Positions 31,215 through 40,790 of a DNA stretch of 64,000 nucleotides are shown here, piece after piece. The translations under genes were made by a program, and so were the position numbers. The DNA is from Peribacillus asahii (lineage in GTDB: Bacteria; Bacillota; Bacilli; Bacillales; DSM-1321). The stretch lies in the NCBI RefSeq assembly GCF_004006295.1, contig NZ_CP026095.1, positions 730,001 through 794,000 on the forward strand. Direction: 5' to 3'. Under the pieces are notes generated by a model, which searched no databases, was not told the origin of the DNA, and saw only the letters and a list, made by a program, of their open reading frames with translations. The number at the start of each line of letters is the position of its first letter. The first letter of the stretch is position 1.

Positions 31215-33110
31215 ATGGACATTTTAAGAAAAATTGAAAAGTTTAGAGAAGATGAACAGAAGCTGAAGTGGGAAGGGACTTTTGCAGAATACTTAGAGAT
31301 CCTTAAAGAAAAGCCTTTAGTCGCACAGTCTGCACATTCGCGTGTATATAACATGATTAAAGATGCTGGGATAGAAGAAGTCAATGGTGTGAAGCGATAT
31401 AACTTCTTTAGTGGTCAATTATTTGGTTTAGAAGATTCATTGCAGCGCTTGATTGAAGAATATTTTCATCCAGCGGCAAAGCGACTAGATGTTCGTAAGC
31501 GAATTTTGTTGTTGATGGGTCCTGTTTCAGGTGGGAAATCGACGCTTGTTTCTTTATTAAAGAGAGGGCTGGAGTCATATTCTTTAAAGGAGCAAGGTGC
31601 TATTTATGCGATTAAAGGCTGCCCAATGCATGAGGATCCTCTACATTTGATTCCACAATACTTACGTGATGATTTCTATGAAGAGTATGGTATTCGAATT
31701 GAAGGAAACTTATCTCCATTGAACTTAATGAGGCTGGAGAAAGAATATGGAAATCGTATTGAAGATGTCATGGTTGAACGAATTTTTCTTTCGGAGGACC
31801 GTCGAGTAGGGATTGGTACATTTAGTCCGTCTGATCCTAAATCACAAGACATCGCCGATTTAACAGGAAGCATTGACTTTTCTACAATTGCGGAGTTTGG
31901 TTCAGAATCTGACCCACGCGCCTATCGTTTTGATGGGGAGTTAAATAAAGCAAATCGTGGGATGATGGAGTTCCAGGAAATGTTGAAATGTGATGAGAAA
32001 TTCCTATGGCACCTATTGTCTCTTACACAGGAAGGAAATTTTAAAGCAGGCCGCTTTGCATTAATTTCAGCGGATGAACTAATTGTTGCCCATACGAATG
32101 AAACAGAGTATAAGTCGTTTATTTCTAATAAGAAAAACGAGGCCCTTCATTCACGGATTATTGTGATGCCGATTCCATATAACTTAAAAGTGTCGGAAGA
32201 AGAAAAAATTTATGAAAAAATGATTCGTGAGAGCGATGTTTCCAATGTTCATATTGCACCGCATACGTTAAAGATTGCAGCGATGTTTAGTATTTTAACA
32301 CGTCTGAAGGATCCTAAAAAAGGCGATATCGATTTAGTGAAGAAAATGCGTCTATATGACGGGGAAAATGTAGAAGGGTTTAATTCAGCTGATATTCGTG
32401 AATTGAAAAAAGAACATCAAGATGAGGGAATGAGCGGAATCGATCCGCGTTATGTGATTAACCGCATTTCTTCGACGATTATAAGAAAGGAAAATCCATC
32501 GATTAATGCGCTGGATGTATTAATGTCCTTAAAGGATGGACTTGATCAGCATCCTTCGATTACGAACGAGCTTAGGGAGCGTTATTTAAACTTTATTTCA
32601 CTTGCGCGTAAGGAATATGATGCGATTGCTAAAAATGAGGTTCAAAAGGCGTTTGTTTATTCATATGAAGAGTCTGCCAAAATTCTTATGGACAATTATC
32701 TCGACAATGTCGAGGCCTACTGCAATAAAACAAGATTACGCGATCCATTAACAGGAGAAGAGATCAATCCAGATGAAAAGCTGATGCGTTCTATTGAAGA
32801 ACAAATCGGCATTTCAGAAAATGCGAAAAAAGCGTTCCGAGAAGAAATTTTAATTCGTATTTCTGCTTATGCTCGTAAAGGAAAACGATTTGATTATAGC
32901 TCGCATGATCGTCTTCGTGAAGCAATTCAGAAAAAGTTATTCGCTGACTTAAAAGATGTAGTGAAGATTACAACGTCAACCAAAACACCGGATGAACGTC
33001 AATTGAAGAAAGTAAATGAAGTGATTGCTAGATTAATTGAAGAGCATGGCTATAACTCAACTTCTGCTAATGAGTTATTGAGATATGTAGGCAGCTTGTT
33101 AAATCGCTAA
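31215..33110 (+). CDS. prkA: PrkA serine protein kinase / AAA+ protein
   Basis: A 631-residue PrkA. The AAA+-like region has a Walker A motif GPVSGGKST at residues 102-110, and the C-terminal part carries the kinase-like region. In Bacillus, PrkA acts in the mother cell during early sporulation and influences sigma-K regulation. Length matches the family. GGGGGAGG precedes the ATG. It is followed by an SCP2-domain gene and yhbH, both on the same strand. Confidence 0.96.
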   Translation: MDILRKIEKFREDEQKLKWEGTFAEYLEILKEKPLVAQSAHSRVYNMIKDAGIEEVNGVKRYNFFSGQLFGLEDSLQRLIEEYFHPAAKRLDVRKRILLLMGPVSGGKSTLVSLLKRGLESYSLKEQGAIYAIKGCPMHEDPLHLIPQYLRDDFYEEYGIRIEGNLSPLNLMRLEKEYGNRIEDVMVERIFLSEDRRVGIGTFSPSDPKSQDIADLTGSIDFSTIAEFGSESDPRAYRFDGELNKANRGMMEFQEMLKCDEKFLWHLLSLTQEGNFKAGRFALISADELIVAHTNETEYKSFISNKKNEALHSRIIVMPIPYNLKVSEEEKIYEKMIRESDVSNVHIAPHTLKIAAMFSILTRLKDPKKGDIDLVKKMRLYDGENVEGFNSADIRELKKEHQDEGMSGIDPRYVINRISSTIIRKENPSINALDVLMSLKDGLDQHPSITNELRERYLNFISLARKEYDAIAKNEVQKAFVYSYEESAKILMDNYLDNVEAYCNKTRLRDPLTGEEINPDEKLMRSIEEQIGISENAKKAFREEILIRISAYARKGKRFDYSSHDRLREAIQKKLFADLKDVVKITTSTKTPDERQLKKVNEVIARLIEEHGYNSTSANELLRYVGSLLNR

Positions 33111-33241
33111 CAGAAGATGTTCCCCTGCCAAATAGAGGTGGGGGGTTATTCTTATTTAAACGTATGTTAAATAAGAGTGCCTGCTTGGGATGGAAAAGTT
33201 TCCTTATCTATGGACTTGTAATCCAATAAGGGAGGGCTGGC

Positions 33242-33535
33242 ATGAGTATATTAGATGAGTTGAACAAATTAGCGGAGAAACTAAATAGTAATGGAAAGCG
33301 CACTTTTGGTAAGCGGACACGTGTGTATCAGTTTGATTTAGAAGAAAGTGGTTCATTTCAGTTGCTGATTAAAGAGGGTAAGGTGAAAGTGCTAGAGGGA
33401 ACGCCTTATCATCCTGAAATCACTCTAAAACTATCAGCTGAGAATTTATTCAAATTGCTAAACGACGATTCGAGTGCAACGGAAGCTTTTATGGCTGGCT
33501 CTTTAAAAGTAGATGGTAAGGTGGACTTCACCTAA
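33242..33535 (+). CDS. SCP2 sterol-carrier-domain protein, C-terminus shifted
   Basis: A 97-residue SCP2-fold protein (GKRTRVYQFDLEESGSFQLLI, EITLKLSAENLFKLLNDD, EAFMAGSLKVDGKV). The fold forms a tunnel for lipids or other hydrophobic ligands. The frame ends early in VDGKVDFT. In the next frame the DNA reads GLHLKLQNINK and stops at 33556-33558, which matches the usual SCP2 ending, so one base (probably a G near 33526) seems to be missing. It lies between prkA and yhbH, implying a sporulation role. Confidence 0.75.
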   Translation: MSILDELNKLAEKLNSNGKRTFGKRTRVYQFDLEESGSFQLLIKEGKVKVLEGTPYHPEITLKLSAENLFKLLNDDSSATEAFMAGSLKVDGKVDFT

Positions 33536-33558
33536 AGTTGCAAAATATTAATAAGTAA

Positions 33559-33593
33559 AAAATCACTCGGCTGTAAGGCCGAGTGATTTCTTG
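33559..33593 (+). terminator. Terminator after the SCP2 gene
   Basis: AATCACTCGGC and GCCGAGTGATT form a perfect 11-bp stem around a six-base loop, followed by TCTTGC. The T-run is weak. Confidence 0.7.
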
Positions 33594-33840
33594 CTTAGAG
33601 GGCTTGTATTCTTATTTATTCATGTTTAGTTAACATTTGAGCATAGGCAATCGTCTAATCTTGAAAAATAGTGTAAATTTATTGATTTTATTGCATAGGA
33701 TAGAGTAATACTTTTCTTTTATTACGGTGAAAGAGCAAGGGAAATCATGGGCAAAAATGAAAGATTCTATTCATATCACACTAACCTATCTTATGAAGGA
33801 ATGCCAAAAAAGGTGCATAATGTTTTTGAGGGGGAAGAAG

Positions 33841-35010
33841 ATGAAGGAAGAAAATAACCATCAATTTGCAATTTCTAAGGAAGATTGGTCCCTCCATCGA
33901 AAAGGCTATGATGATCAGCAGCGTCATCAAGAAAAGGTGCAGGAGGCAATCAAAAACAATTTACCGGATTTAATTTCTGAAGAAAGTATTATTATGTCTA
34001 ATGGTCGTGATGTTGTAAAGATTCCAATTCGTTCTCTTGATGAGTATAAGATTCGCTATAATTACGATAAAAATAAGCATGTAGGTCAAGGAAGCGGGGA
34101 CAGCAAAGTAGGGGATGTCGTTGCACGTGACGGCTCTCCATCGGAAAGCGGCCCTGGAAAAGGAAAAGGAGCAGGAGATCAAGCTGGTGAAGATTATTAC
34201 GAAGCTGAAGTATCTATGATGGAATTAGAAGAGGCTTTATTTAAGCAACTAGAGTTGCCAAACCTTCAGAAAAAAGAACAGGCAGAGCATACATTGGAGC
34301 ATATCGAATTTAATGATATTCGTAAAACAGGGTTAATGGGGAATATTGATAAGAAGAAAACGATGATCTCTGCTTTTAAACGCAATGCGTTAAGCGGTAA
34401 ACCAGGTTTTCATCCAATTTATAAAGAAGATTTTAAATTTAAAACGTGGAATGAGGTTCAAAAGCCGGACTCTAAAGCTGTTGTGTTAGCGATGATGGAT
34501 ACGTCAGGCTCCATGGGGCTTTGGGAGAAGTATATGGCACGTAGTTTCTTCTTTTGGATGACCCGATTTTTACGGACAAAGTATGAAACGGTTGAGATTG
34601 AATTTATTGCACATCATACGGAAGCAAAAGTTGTGTCACAAGACGATTTCTTTACAAAAGGTGAAAGTGGAGGAACCATTTGCTCCTCCGTTTATCGTAA
34701 AGCTTTGGAAATCATAGAAGATAAGTATGACCCAGCTAAATTTAATATTTACCCGTTCCATTTTTCTGATGGCGATAATTTAACTTCAGATAACGTTCGT
34801 TGCGTGAAGCTCGTTGAAGAATTAATGAAGATATCGAATATGTTCGGGTATGGAGAAGTGAATCAGTATAACCGTCATTCGACATTAATGACTGCTTATA
34901 AAAATATCAATAATGAGAAGTTTCACTATTATATTTTAAAACAAAAATCCGATGTTTTTCATGCGATGAAGAGCTTTTTCAAGAAACAAGAAGATCAGCA
35001 GTATGTTTAA
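33841..35010 (+). CDS. yhbH: Sporulation protein YhbH
   Basis: A 389-residue YhbH-type protein. The N-terminal part is charged with a Gly/Lys-rich linker ([16 protein letters not shown]), and the C-terminal part is a von Willebrand A-like domain with the metal motif MDTSGSM. The family is made in early sporulation together with PrkA and SpoVR; the exact function is unknown. The start at 33841 follows GAGGGGGAAG; the frame is open for 38 more codons upstream, but those residues are not family-like. A terminator follows at 35031. Confidence 0.93.
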   Translation: MKEENNHQFAISKEDWSLHRKGYDDQQRHQEKVQEAIKNNLPDLISEESIIMSNGRDVVKIPIRSLDEYKIRYNYDKNKHVGQGSGDSKVGDVVARDGSPSESGPGKGKGAGDQAGEDYYEAEVSMMELEEALFKQLELPNLQKKEQAEHTLEHIEFNDIRKTGLMGNIDKKKTMISAFKRNALSGKPGFHPIYKEDFKFKTWNEVQKPDSKAVVLAMMDTSGSMGLWEKYMARSFFFWMTRFLRTKYETVEIEFIAHHTEAKVVSQDDFFTKGESGGTICSSVYRKALEIIEDKYDPAKFNIYPFHFSDGDNLTSDNVRCVKLVEELMKISNMFGYGEVNQYNRHSTLMTAYKNINNEKFHYYILKQKSDVFHAMKSFFKKQEDQQYV

Positions 35011-35030
35011 ACGATTATTCATAAAGAGGT

Positions 35031-35072
35031 AGTCCCCTAAGTCGATATGGACTTAGGGGGCTTTCTTTTTTT
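35031..35072 (+). terminator. Terminator after yhbH
   Basis: AGTCCCCTAAGTC and GACTTAGGGGGCT pair around a six-base loop, followed by TTCTTTTTTTT. It overlaps the last codons of the convergent germination permease gene. Confidence 0.85.
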
Positions 35073-36152
35073 TCGTAATAGACTGATTCCCAACAATAAT
35101 AGAGGAAGAAATAGCCCATAGGTTGAAGCGTGTACCATGAAAACGCCCCTATTGTATTGATTATAATCGAGGCTATCAGGATGTAAGGTCAGGGACATGA
35201 CAACCATAATCATCCCTAATGGTAAAGCAAGTGGTCGATGGTCTTTTACATTTAATGTTTGGGCAAGCCCTGTAATCGCTGCGTAAAAATAAAAGATCAT
35301 TTTAAAATAAATTGTGATAATCCACATGATGGCCATTAGGGCTTCTATTCGTTGGAAAAAATCCCCTACATTGATTTTTCTGGCTAACACATAACTTGGA
35401 TACATGTGTCTCGAAGAAGCATCAACACCTAAAACTAAAATGCATAAAACGATAATGATGGTTAACAAGAGTCCCCCAATGATTATTCCTGAATAAAAGG
35501 CTTGTTTGGCTTGTTTGGGTTGATTTACTGAAACGGGAAAAACCATTAATAATACAACAGAAGGCAGACAAAAAATGCTGACAAAAATTAAGCTTGACCA
35601 TATAATGGGTTTCATTCTCACTTCGAATACAGGTTGTATGTTCTGAAAATCGATTTGAGGAGCAATAGAAACGACCAAAATGGTAAATAGGATAATGAAA
35701 ACAGCAAAGAAAAGCTCGGCTGAACGAGCCAAGGTTTCAAGTCCAAGGCGAATTCCCATAATCACGACACACGTAAAAATAAAATTAATCACTTCGATGG
35801 GTGTCTCAGGAATTATTTGTGTCGTCAAAAAAGTCCCAACTTGGAATAATAGTCCTGCTGCAGAGATAAAAGAAAAGAAAACAAACGCAAGAGAAACGGT
35901 CTTTCCTAACCATCTTCCGAGAAGTTTTTCATTGATTTCGACCAATGTCATATTCGGATAGCGGATTGCTAAGGTAGTGATTAATGCTACTAGTAATAAA
36001 CCTAGTCCTATACCGAGTATAGCTGAGATCCAGGCATCTTGTTGTGTCGTTCCTATGATAGCTGCTGGAATAGTTAAGATGGTCGTTCCTATTGAAAATA
36101 AAATCACCAAAATGCTAAATTGACGAGAGCTGATTTTAACGTTTTTTACCAA
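35037..36152 (-). CDS. GerA-family germinant receptor subunit B (permease 1)
   Basis: A 371-residue inner-membrane protein with about ten hydrophobic helices and an APC-like fold, belonging to the spore germination GerAB family. The first helix contains GTTILTIPAAIIG, which lines the ligand pocket in the family. It sits at the end of a - strand run A-D-C-B and thus should be the B subunit that binds the germinant. The amino acid or sugar that it senses cannot be predicted. Confidence 0.9.
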   Translation of the reverse strand: MVKNVKISSRQFSILVILFSIGTTILTIPAAIIGTTQQDAWISAILGIGLGLLLVALITTLAIRYPNMTLVEINEKLLGRWLGKTVSLAFVFFSFISAAGLLFQVGTFLTTQIIPETPIEVINFIFTCVVIMGIRLGLETLARSAELFFAVFIILFTILVVSIAPQIDFQNIQPVFEVRMKPIIWSSLIFVSIFCLPSVVLLMVFPVSVNQPKQAKQAFYSGIIIGGLLLTIIIVLCILVLGVDASSRHMYPSYVLARKINVGDFFQRIEALMAIMWIITIYFKMIFYFYAAITGLAQTLNVKDHRPLALPLGMIMVVMSLTLHPDSLDYNQYNRGVFMVHASTYGLFLPLLLLGISLLRKKRKPPKSIST

Positions 36153-36222
36153 TGTATACTCCTTTCTTGTTACGTGCTATCATAGTTCTTTGTTATTAAA
36201 GAGAATTCCCAAACCAAGCCTA

Positions 36223-37431
36223 TTACTTTAATTTGTCTAGGAATGAATTACTAATTGTGCCTACGCGTCGGATTTCTCCTTGTACTTTTATATTTACAGA
36301 TACGTTCTCAAAATGTTTATCCCAATCTTTTTTGAGTTGTTTCCAGGCTATAGGATCAGCTCGATGGATTGCCTCACCAAATCCAAAAATGTCTACTTTA
36401 TTATTTTCCTGTACTTGTTTGATTGATTGTTGAAACATTTTCTCCGATCCTTTTTCATAACTATCCTCTAATTGATCAATCGATTCTGGTTTTGTCAAAT
36501 CGATTTGGCATTCTACTTCGCCTACATCGCCTTCGACATAAATATGTAGATCAATCTCCGGTTTTCCGTTCTTTACCTTTCCTTTCATTTCCGTGTTTGA
36601 TTTTTTCACTTCATACACAGCTTTTCCACCTTTAGGGCACGTTATATTCACAGTTGTACTATGCTCTTTGTTGGTAATGACGCTATACGTTATGCTTTGC
36701 TTCTCATTTAACCAGCCAACTAATTTATCTCGATCAAATACCGCTAATTCTTGAAAGCGTAATCGAGCAGGGAAATCAATCATTTCTACATTCTGTTTGC
36801 CTAAAGCTGTTTTTTTGTCGCCTTTTATATCGGCGCGGATTCCAGTTAACACTGGCTGTTTTCCGTCCATTACTATATTCGCGATCAATTCATCTAACGT
36901 AACGGCATTTGTCGCTGTCCATGCTTTTGCTGAAGTTTCAAGAGTACTAAATAAACTATTGGCAGGTATCTTTTCTAAAGATGTGGGTACCTTCAAGATA
37001 TCTTCTGCTCTCATTCCCTTAGCTACAGCGATATTAAAATCTGATCGTAGTTCCCAGTCTCTTGAGAGAAGATCTAATGGTTTTCCAAGCCCTTCTTTTG
37101 CTAAAGACTCTCCAATCACGAGTATTCGAAGATGTGAGGGATAAATTTTTCTTGGAGATTCCTTTGTTATTCTTCGAATAGCTTCAAATACAGTTTTTCC
37201 TGTCGCTTGATAGATGATGACCGGTGAATGGCCAGTAGCTCCACCGCCTTTTCCGGCTACTTCCCCTGGATTTACTACTTGGGCGGTTACAAGATATTGA
37301 CCGTCCGTTGCACGATCTAGCCCCATGGCCAGTGTAATGGCAAGTTCATTTAATTCACGACTATTCCAGCAACCCGTAGTGAATAATAGAAATACAATCA
37401 GCATGATTAGAATTGTCAAGCTCCGTTTCAT
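36223..37431 (-). CDS. GerA-family germinant receptor lipoprotein (C subunit)
   Basis: A 402-residue Ger(x)C protein. Its signal peptide ends in the lipobox LLFTTGCW, so the mature chain is lipid-anchored at Cys21 on the outer face of the spore inner membrane. GLDRATDGQYLVTAQVVNPGEV and YPSHLRILVIGESLAKEGL are typical. It lies between the small D gene and the B permease in the same operon. Confidence 0.93.
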   Translation of the reverse strand: MKRSLTILIMLIVFLLFTTGCWNSRELNELAITLAMGLDRATDGQYLVTAQVVNPGEVAGKGGGATGHSPVIIYQATGKTVFEAIRRITKESPRKIYPSHLRILVIGESLAKEGLGKPLDLLSRDWELRSDFNIAVAKGMRAEDILKVPTSLEKIPANSLFSTLETSAKAWTATNAVTLDELIANIVMDGKQPVLTGIRADIKGDKKTALGKQNVEMIDFPARLRFQELAVFDRDKLVGWLNEKQSITYSVITNKEHSTTVNITCPKGGKAVYEVKKSNTEMKGKVKNGKPEIDLHIYVEGDVGEVECQIDLTKPESIDQLEDSYEKGSEKMFQQSIKQVQENNKVDIFGFGEAIHRADPIAWKQLKKDWDKHFENVSVNIKVQGEIRRVGTISNSFLDKLK

Positions 37432-37466
37432 AGATTAAGCTCCTTTAGCTTTATTTATTTCTATTT

Positions 37467-37697
37467 TCACTTTAATAATTTCTCAAGTATGTCGGAAAGC
37501 GGTTTATAAATGGCTGTAATCCAATCCATCGGATTGGGAATCTTGATATTCAGGACTTGAGCAATGCTTAACGCGGTTCCGAATAGTAGAAGAATGGAAA
37601 ATATCCATAGTTCCTTTTTTAATTTTTTCCTCAACAGAGGAGGAACATCAATCGCGATAATCACCGCCACGATGAGAAGGATTCCAGCAACAGCCAT
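37467..37697 (-). CDS. Small membrane D subunit of the germinant receptor
   Basis: A 76-residue protein with two hydrophobic segments (GILLIVAVIIAIDVPPLL and WIFSILLLFGTALSIAQVL) and a short C-terminal helix. Proteins of this size and layout are found inside many ger operons as D subunits that modulate receptor activity. Its place between the A and C genes fits that role. Assignment is by size, topology and position. Confidence 0.75.
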   Translation of the reverse strand: MAVAGILLIVAVIIAIDVPPLLRKKLKKELWIFSILLLFGTALSIAQVLNIKIPNPMDWITAIYKPLSDILEKLLK

Positions 37698-37730
37698 TAC
37701 TTTCGACTACTCCTTTCTTTGTTGTTAATC

Positions 37731-39329
37731 TCACACTTTATTCCGCGGCGGTTTCGGGGGTGATGTTTGTTCACGTTTGTTGTTTTTCTGACTGATTAAA
37801 CGAGGGCGAGCAAACATTCCCCAATGAGGTACCCGAATAAGCGTATCTTTTAGATCCTTACTGATAAAAGGACCTAAAGGACTCATATAAGGAACCCCGA
37901 AAGAACGCAAGCTGCACATGTGAAGTACAAGCGCAATGACCCCGACTAATATCCCGAACAAGCCAAACGAAGCGGCAAGCGCCATCAATGGGAAACGGAG
38001 CATTCTAACGGACATGGACATAGTTGCGCCAGGAAGTACAAAACTTGAAACCGCAGTGACTGCAACAACGATGACCATGGCAGCCGATACAATTCCGGCT
38101 TCTACAGCCGCTGTCCCAATCACGAGTGTCCCTACAATAGATATAGCCTGTCCTACAGCCTTGGGCATGCGTATACCAGCTTCCCGTAAGATTTCAAACG
38201 ACACTTCCATAATGGTAGCTTCAATGAATGCAGGGAAGGGAACCCCTTCCCGTTGAGCGGCTAAACTTAGCAGCAGTGGAGTGGGTAACATTTCCTGATG
38301 AAACGTGGTGATGGCGACATATAGGGATGGTCCTAGTAGAGCAATAAAAATACAAAAAAAACGAGTCAAACGAATAAGGCTGCTAATATCTGCACGCTGA
38401 TAATAATCTTCTGGAGATTGGATAAAGGAGACGAACAGTGCCGGGACGATTAGAACAATAGGCGTTCCATCGACTAGTATGGCGACTTTCCCTTCCAAAA
38501 GCTCGGCAGCAATCACATCAGGACGTTCCGAATAATAGATAGTCGGAAAAGGACTGTATGTTTCATCTTGAATCAATTCCTCGATATAACCACTTTCTAA
38601 AATTCCATCGATATCAATCCGATCCAGACGCCTGTGCACTTCTTCGACGACTTTGTCATTCACAATTCCATCGATATACATGATCGCTACATCGGTTTTA
38701 GTCAATTTTCCAATTTTTTTCGATTCCAACCAAAGTTGGGGTGTTTTTATTTTTCGGCGAATTAACGCCGTATTGGTACGCAAGTTCTCTGTAAAACCTT
38801 CCTTTGGTCCTCGAACGACGGTTTCTGTGGTAGCTTCCGTTACACCACGGTCTTTTCCACCACGCATACTGATTGTAAAACCTTGTGCATAGCCATCCAA
38901 TAAGAGAATAACATCCCCCGATAACAAGGAAGTGAATAAAGAATTGAATTCCGTCACATCTCGTATATCTCCAACTGCAAGGATGCGCTCCTTCAATACT
39001 TGTAAAACATTCTGTTGAGATGCTATCATTTGTTCTTGATCGGTATGGATATCTAATAGGAGTGATTCCATGATAAAGTTCTGAATAGCATTAGTGTCTA
39101 CCAATCCATCCGTATAAAAAATGCAGGCTCTAATGAATCGCTCTTTGCCAATTTGGATTTCTCTAATCACGATGTCACTGCTATTTCCAAGCAGTTGCTG
39201 TACCTGTTGAATGTTTTCTTGAAGGTTTGTTTTTAATAAGTCTTCGTTTATTTCCTTATTTTGATTGTCTTTCTTGAATAAGGAGCGGTTAACGTTGTTT
39301 TTTCCTCGTTGTTTCTTAAACAAACTCAT
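37731..39329 (-). CDS. GerA-family germinant receptor subunit A
   Basis: A 532-residue GerA/SpoVAF-type protein. It has a long soluble N-terminal region (residues 1-290) followed by membrane segments (AILVDGTPIVLIVPALFVSF, ISIVGTLVIGTAAVEAGIV, MALAASFGLFGILVGVIALV). The motif PFPAFIEATIMEVSFEILREAG is highly typical. GerA-type A subunits form the oligomeric ion channel of the germinosome. It starts the A-D-C-B run and is preceded by a sigma-G-like promoter at 39391-39420. Confidence 0.94.
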   Translation of the reverse strand: MSLFKKQRGKNNVNRSLFKKDNQNKEINEDLLKTNLQENIQQVQQLLGNSSDIVIREIQIGKERFIRACIFYTDGLVDTNAIQNFIMESLLLDIHTDQEQMIASQQNVLQVLKERILAVGDIRDVTEFNSLFTSLLSGDVILLLDGYAQGFTISMRGGKDRGVTEATTETVVRGPKEGFTENLRTNTALIRRKIKTPQLWLESKKIGKLTKTDVAIMYIDGIVNDKVVEEVHRRLDRIDIDGILESGYIEELIQDETYSPFPTIYYSERPDVIAAELLEGKVAILVDGTPIVLIVPALFVSFIQSPEDYYQRADISSLIRLTRFFCIFIALLGPSLYVAITTFHQEMLPTPLLLSLAAQREGVPFPAFIEATIMEVSFEILREAGIRMPKAVGQAISIVGTLVIGTAAVEAGIVSAAMVIVVAVTAVSSFVLPGATMSMSVRMLRFPLMALAASFGLFGILVGVIALVLHMCSLRSFGVPYMSPLGPFISKDLKDTLIRVPHWGMFARPRLISQKNNKREQTSPPKPPRNKV

Positions 39330-39390
39330 ACATTTTATCCCCTTCTTAGTCTTTCGATTCTTCAGAAAGTAGACTTATTAGGTTCCTTAT

Positions 39391-39420
39391 TAGCATGTCG
39401 ATTTTCCAATTTTTAATACA
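39391..39420 (-). promoter_or_regulatory. Possible sigma-G promoter before the A subunit gene
   Basis: On the - strand, TGTATT (39415-39420) and CATGCTA (39391-39397) lie 17 bases apart, close to the forespore sigma-G pattern TGAATA and CATACTA. The -10 part is good and the -35 part only partial. It would allow the A-D-C-B genes to be transcribed separately from the upstream permease gene. Confidence 0.4.
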
Positions 39421-39482
39421 TTTAGGTTATTGCCGGTTATTTTATATTAACTACATTTCATAATGGGTTGGGGGAGATTAAC

Positions 39483-40556
39483 TCATGTACGTTTTTTGGG
39501 GAATATGGCTACGCCTAACATGAATAATGGCAAAAGTCCACCAATGACTAAAGAGAATACAAAACCAATTTCACTATCCCAATATCGCTGTTCAATAACA
39601 TTAGGAAAGAGCATTGAAGCAAAAGTCACAATAATCATACCTAAAGGTAAAGTTAGAGGTCGATAATCTTTCAAATTTAAAACTTGTGCAATCCCTAAAC
39701 AAGTAGCATAAAAATAAAGAACCGTCTTACAATAAACTGTTATAATCCACATGGTTGCTATGACTACTTCTATTCGTTGCAGAAAGTTACCAATATTTAT
39801 CATTTTGACCATTGCATAATTAGGGTATAGTCTTCTTTCAATCTGATACGGGTCAAGAACCAAAATAGATAATATGGTCATAATTAAAATGATAGAAATA
39901 CCCATTAGATTTCCAATGAAAAATGATTTTTGAGCTTCTTTCGGTTGATTCACAGCGGAGGGGAAAATCATTAATAAAATAACAGCATTGAAAGCGAAAA
40001 GCGCTAATAATTGTATGGTTGGGTGCAGCAAAGGATTTATGCCATCCTCTAATACAGGTTGTATGTTTTCAAACTTAATTTGAGGAGAAATAAATAGCAA
40101 TAATAAAAAAAGAATCATAAAGGCGATGAATGAAAGTTCTGCGGTCCGTGAAAATGTCTCTAGTCCGTGGCGGACAGCCATTACGACAATAATGGCTGTC
40201 AGGATATAAAGCACTTCTACAGGTGTATCTGGCAGGAGGTGTGTATTGAGAAAATTTCCTGAATAATATAACATTTCAGCCGTATAAACGAAAGGTAAGG
40301 AAAGAAAGAAAAGGGAAATGGCTTTTCCCAACCATTTTCCGAAAAGTGTCTCAATGATTTGAACAAAATTCATAGTAGGAAATAATAAAGCAATCGTATT
40401 AAACAACCAAATTACCAATAGTCCTAATCCCGCACTAAATATGACCGCAATCCAAGCATCTCGCTTTGCTTCGGCAACAGGGGCAATTGTTCCAATCGTA
40501 AACAAGGTTACCAACACTCTAAATTGACGTACAGATATCTTCTCATTGTTAAGCAC
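39483..40556 (-). CDS. Second GerB-type permease (short first helix)
   Basis: A 357-residue paralogue of the B subunit at 35037, with ten predicted membrane helices and shared motifs (VNQPKEAQKSFFIGNLMGI, NIGNFLQRIEVVIATMWIIT, LPLGMI). The segment between GT and DAW in the first helix is six residues shorter than in the other B protein (IAPVAEAKR against TILTIPAAIIGTTQQ), which removes the PA motif of the ligand pocket. The start is the GTG at 40556 after GAGAGGTG. It lies upstream of the A gene on the same strand and may give the receptor a second specificity. Confidence 0.85.
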   Translation of the reverse strand: MLNNEKISVRQFRVLVTLFTIGTIAPVAEAKRDAWIAVIFSAGLGLLVIWLFNTIALLFPTMNFVQIIETLFGKWLGKAISLFFLSLPFVYTAEMLYYSGNFLNTHLLPDTPVEVLYILTAIIVVMAVRHGLETFSRTAELSFIAFMILFLLLLFISPQIKFENIQPVLEDGINPLLHPTIQLLALFAFNAVILLMIFPSAVNQPKEAQKSFFIGNLMGISIILIMTILSILVLDPYQIERRLYPNYAMVKMINIGNFLQRIEVVIATMWIITVYCKTVLYFYATCLGIAQVLNLKDYRPLTLPLGMIIVTFASMLFPNVIEQRYWDSEIGFVFSLVIGGLLPLFMLGVAIFPKKRT

Positions 40557-40696
40557 CTTTCCACACCTCTCTTTGCGTGACACACTACTATAAATTATTA
40601 CCAATAAAAAAAATTAAAACCCAGTTCATAAAGAGCCGAGTTTTTAGCATTTAATAACACCATCTATTCGTGCGAAATGCTTTTTAAAGTGTTTGT

Positions 40697-40724
40697 TTTA
40701 TCATGCTTGACGAGTCATGATAAA
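40697..40724. other. Inverted repeat upstream of cobT
   Basis: TTTATCATG and CATGATAAA form a perfect nine-base inverted repeat around CTTGACGAGT, about 70 bases before cobT. It may be an operator. No cobalamin riboswitch box is seen. Confidence 0.45.
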
Positions 40725-40790
40725 ATGAGATGAGATCGTATATGAAAATGTTTTCAAGTTATCTGGATTTTGGTATGGGAGGATATTAAA

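Noticed and set aside
40605-40790. Cobalamin riboswitch upstream of cobT
   Set aside because: The leader is short and no B12-box or conserved core could be seen.
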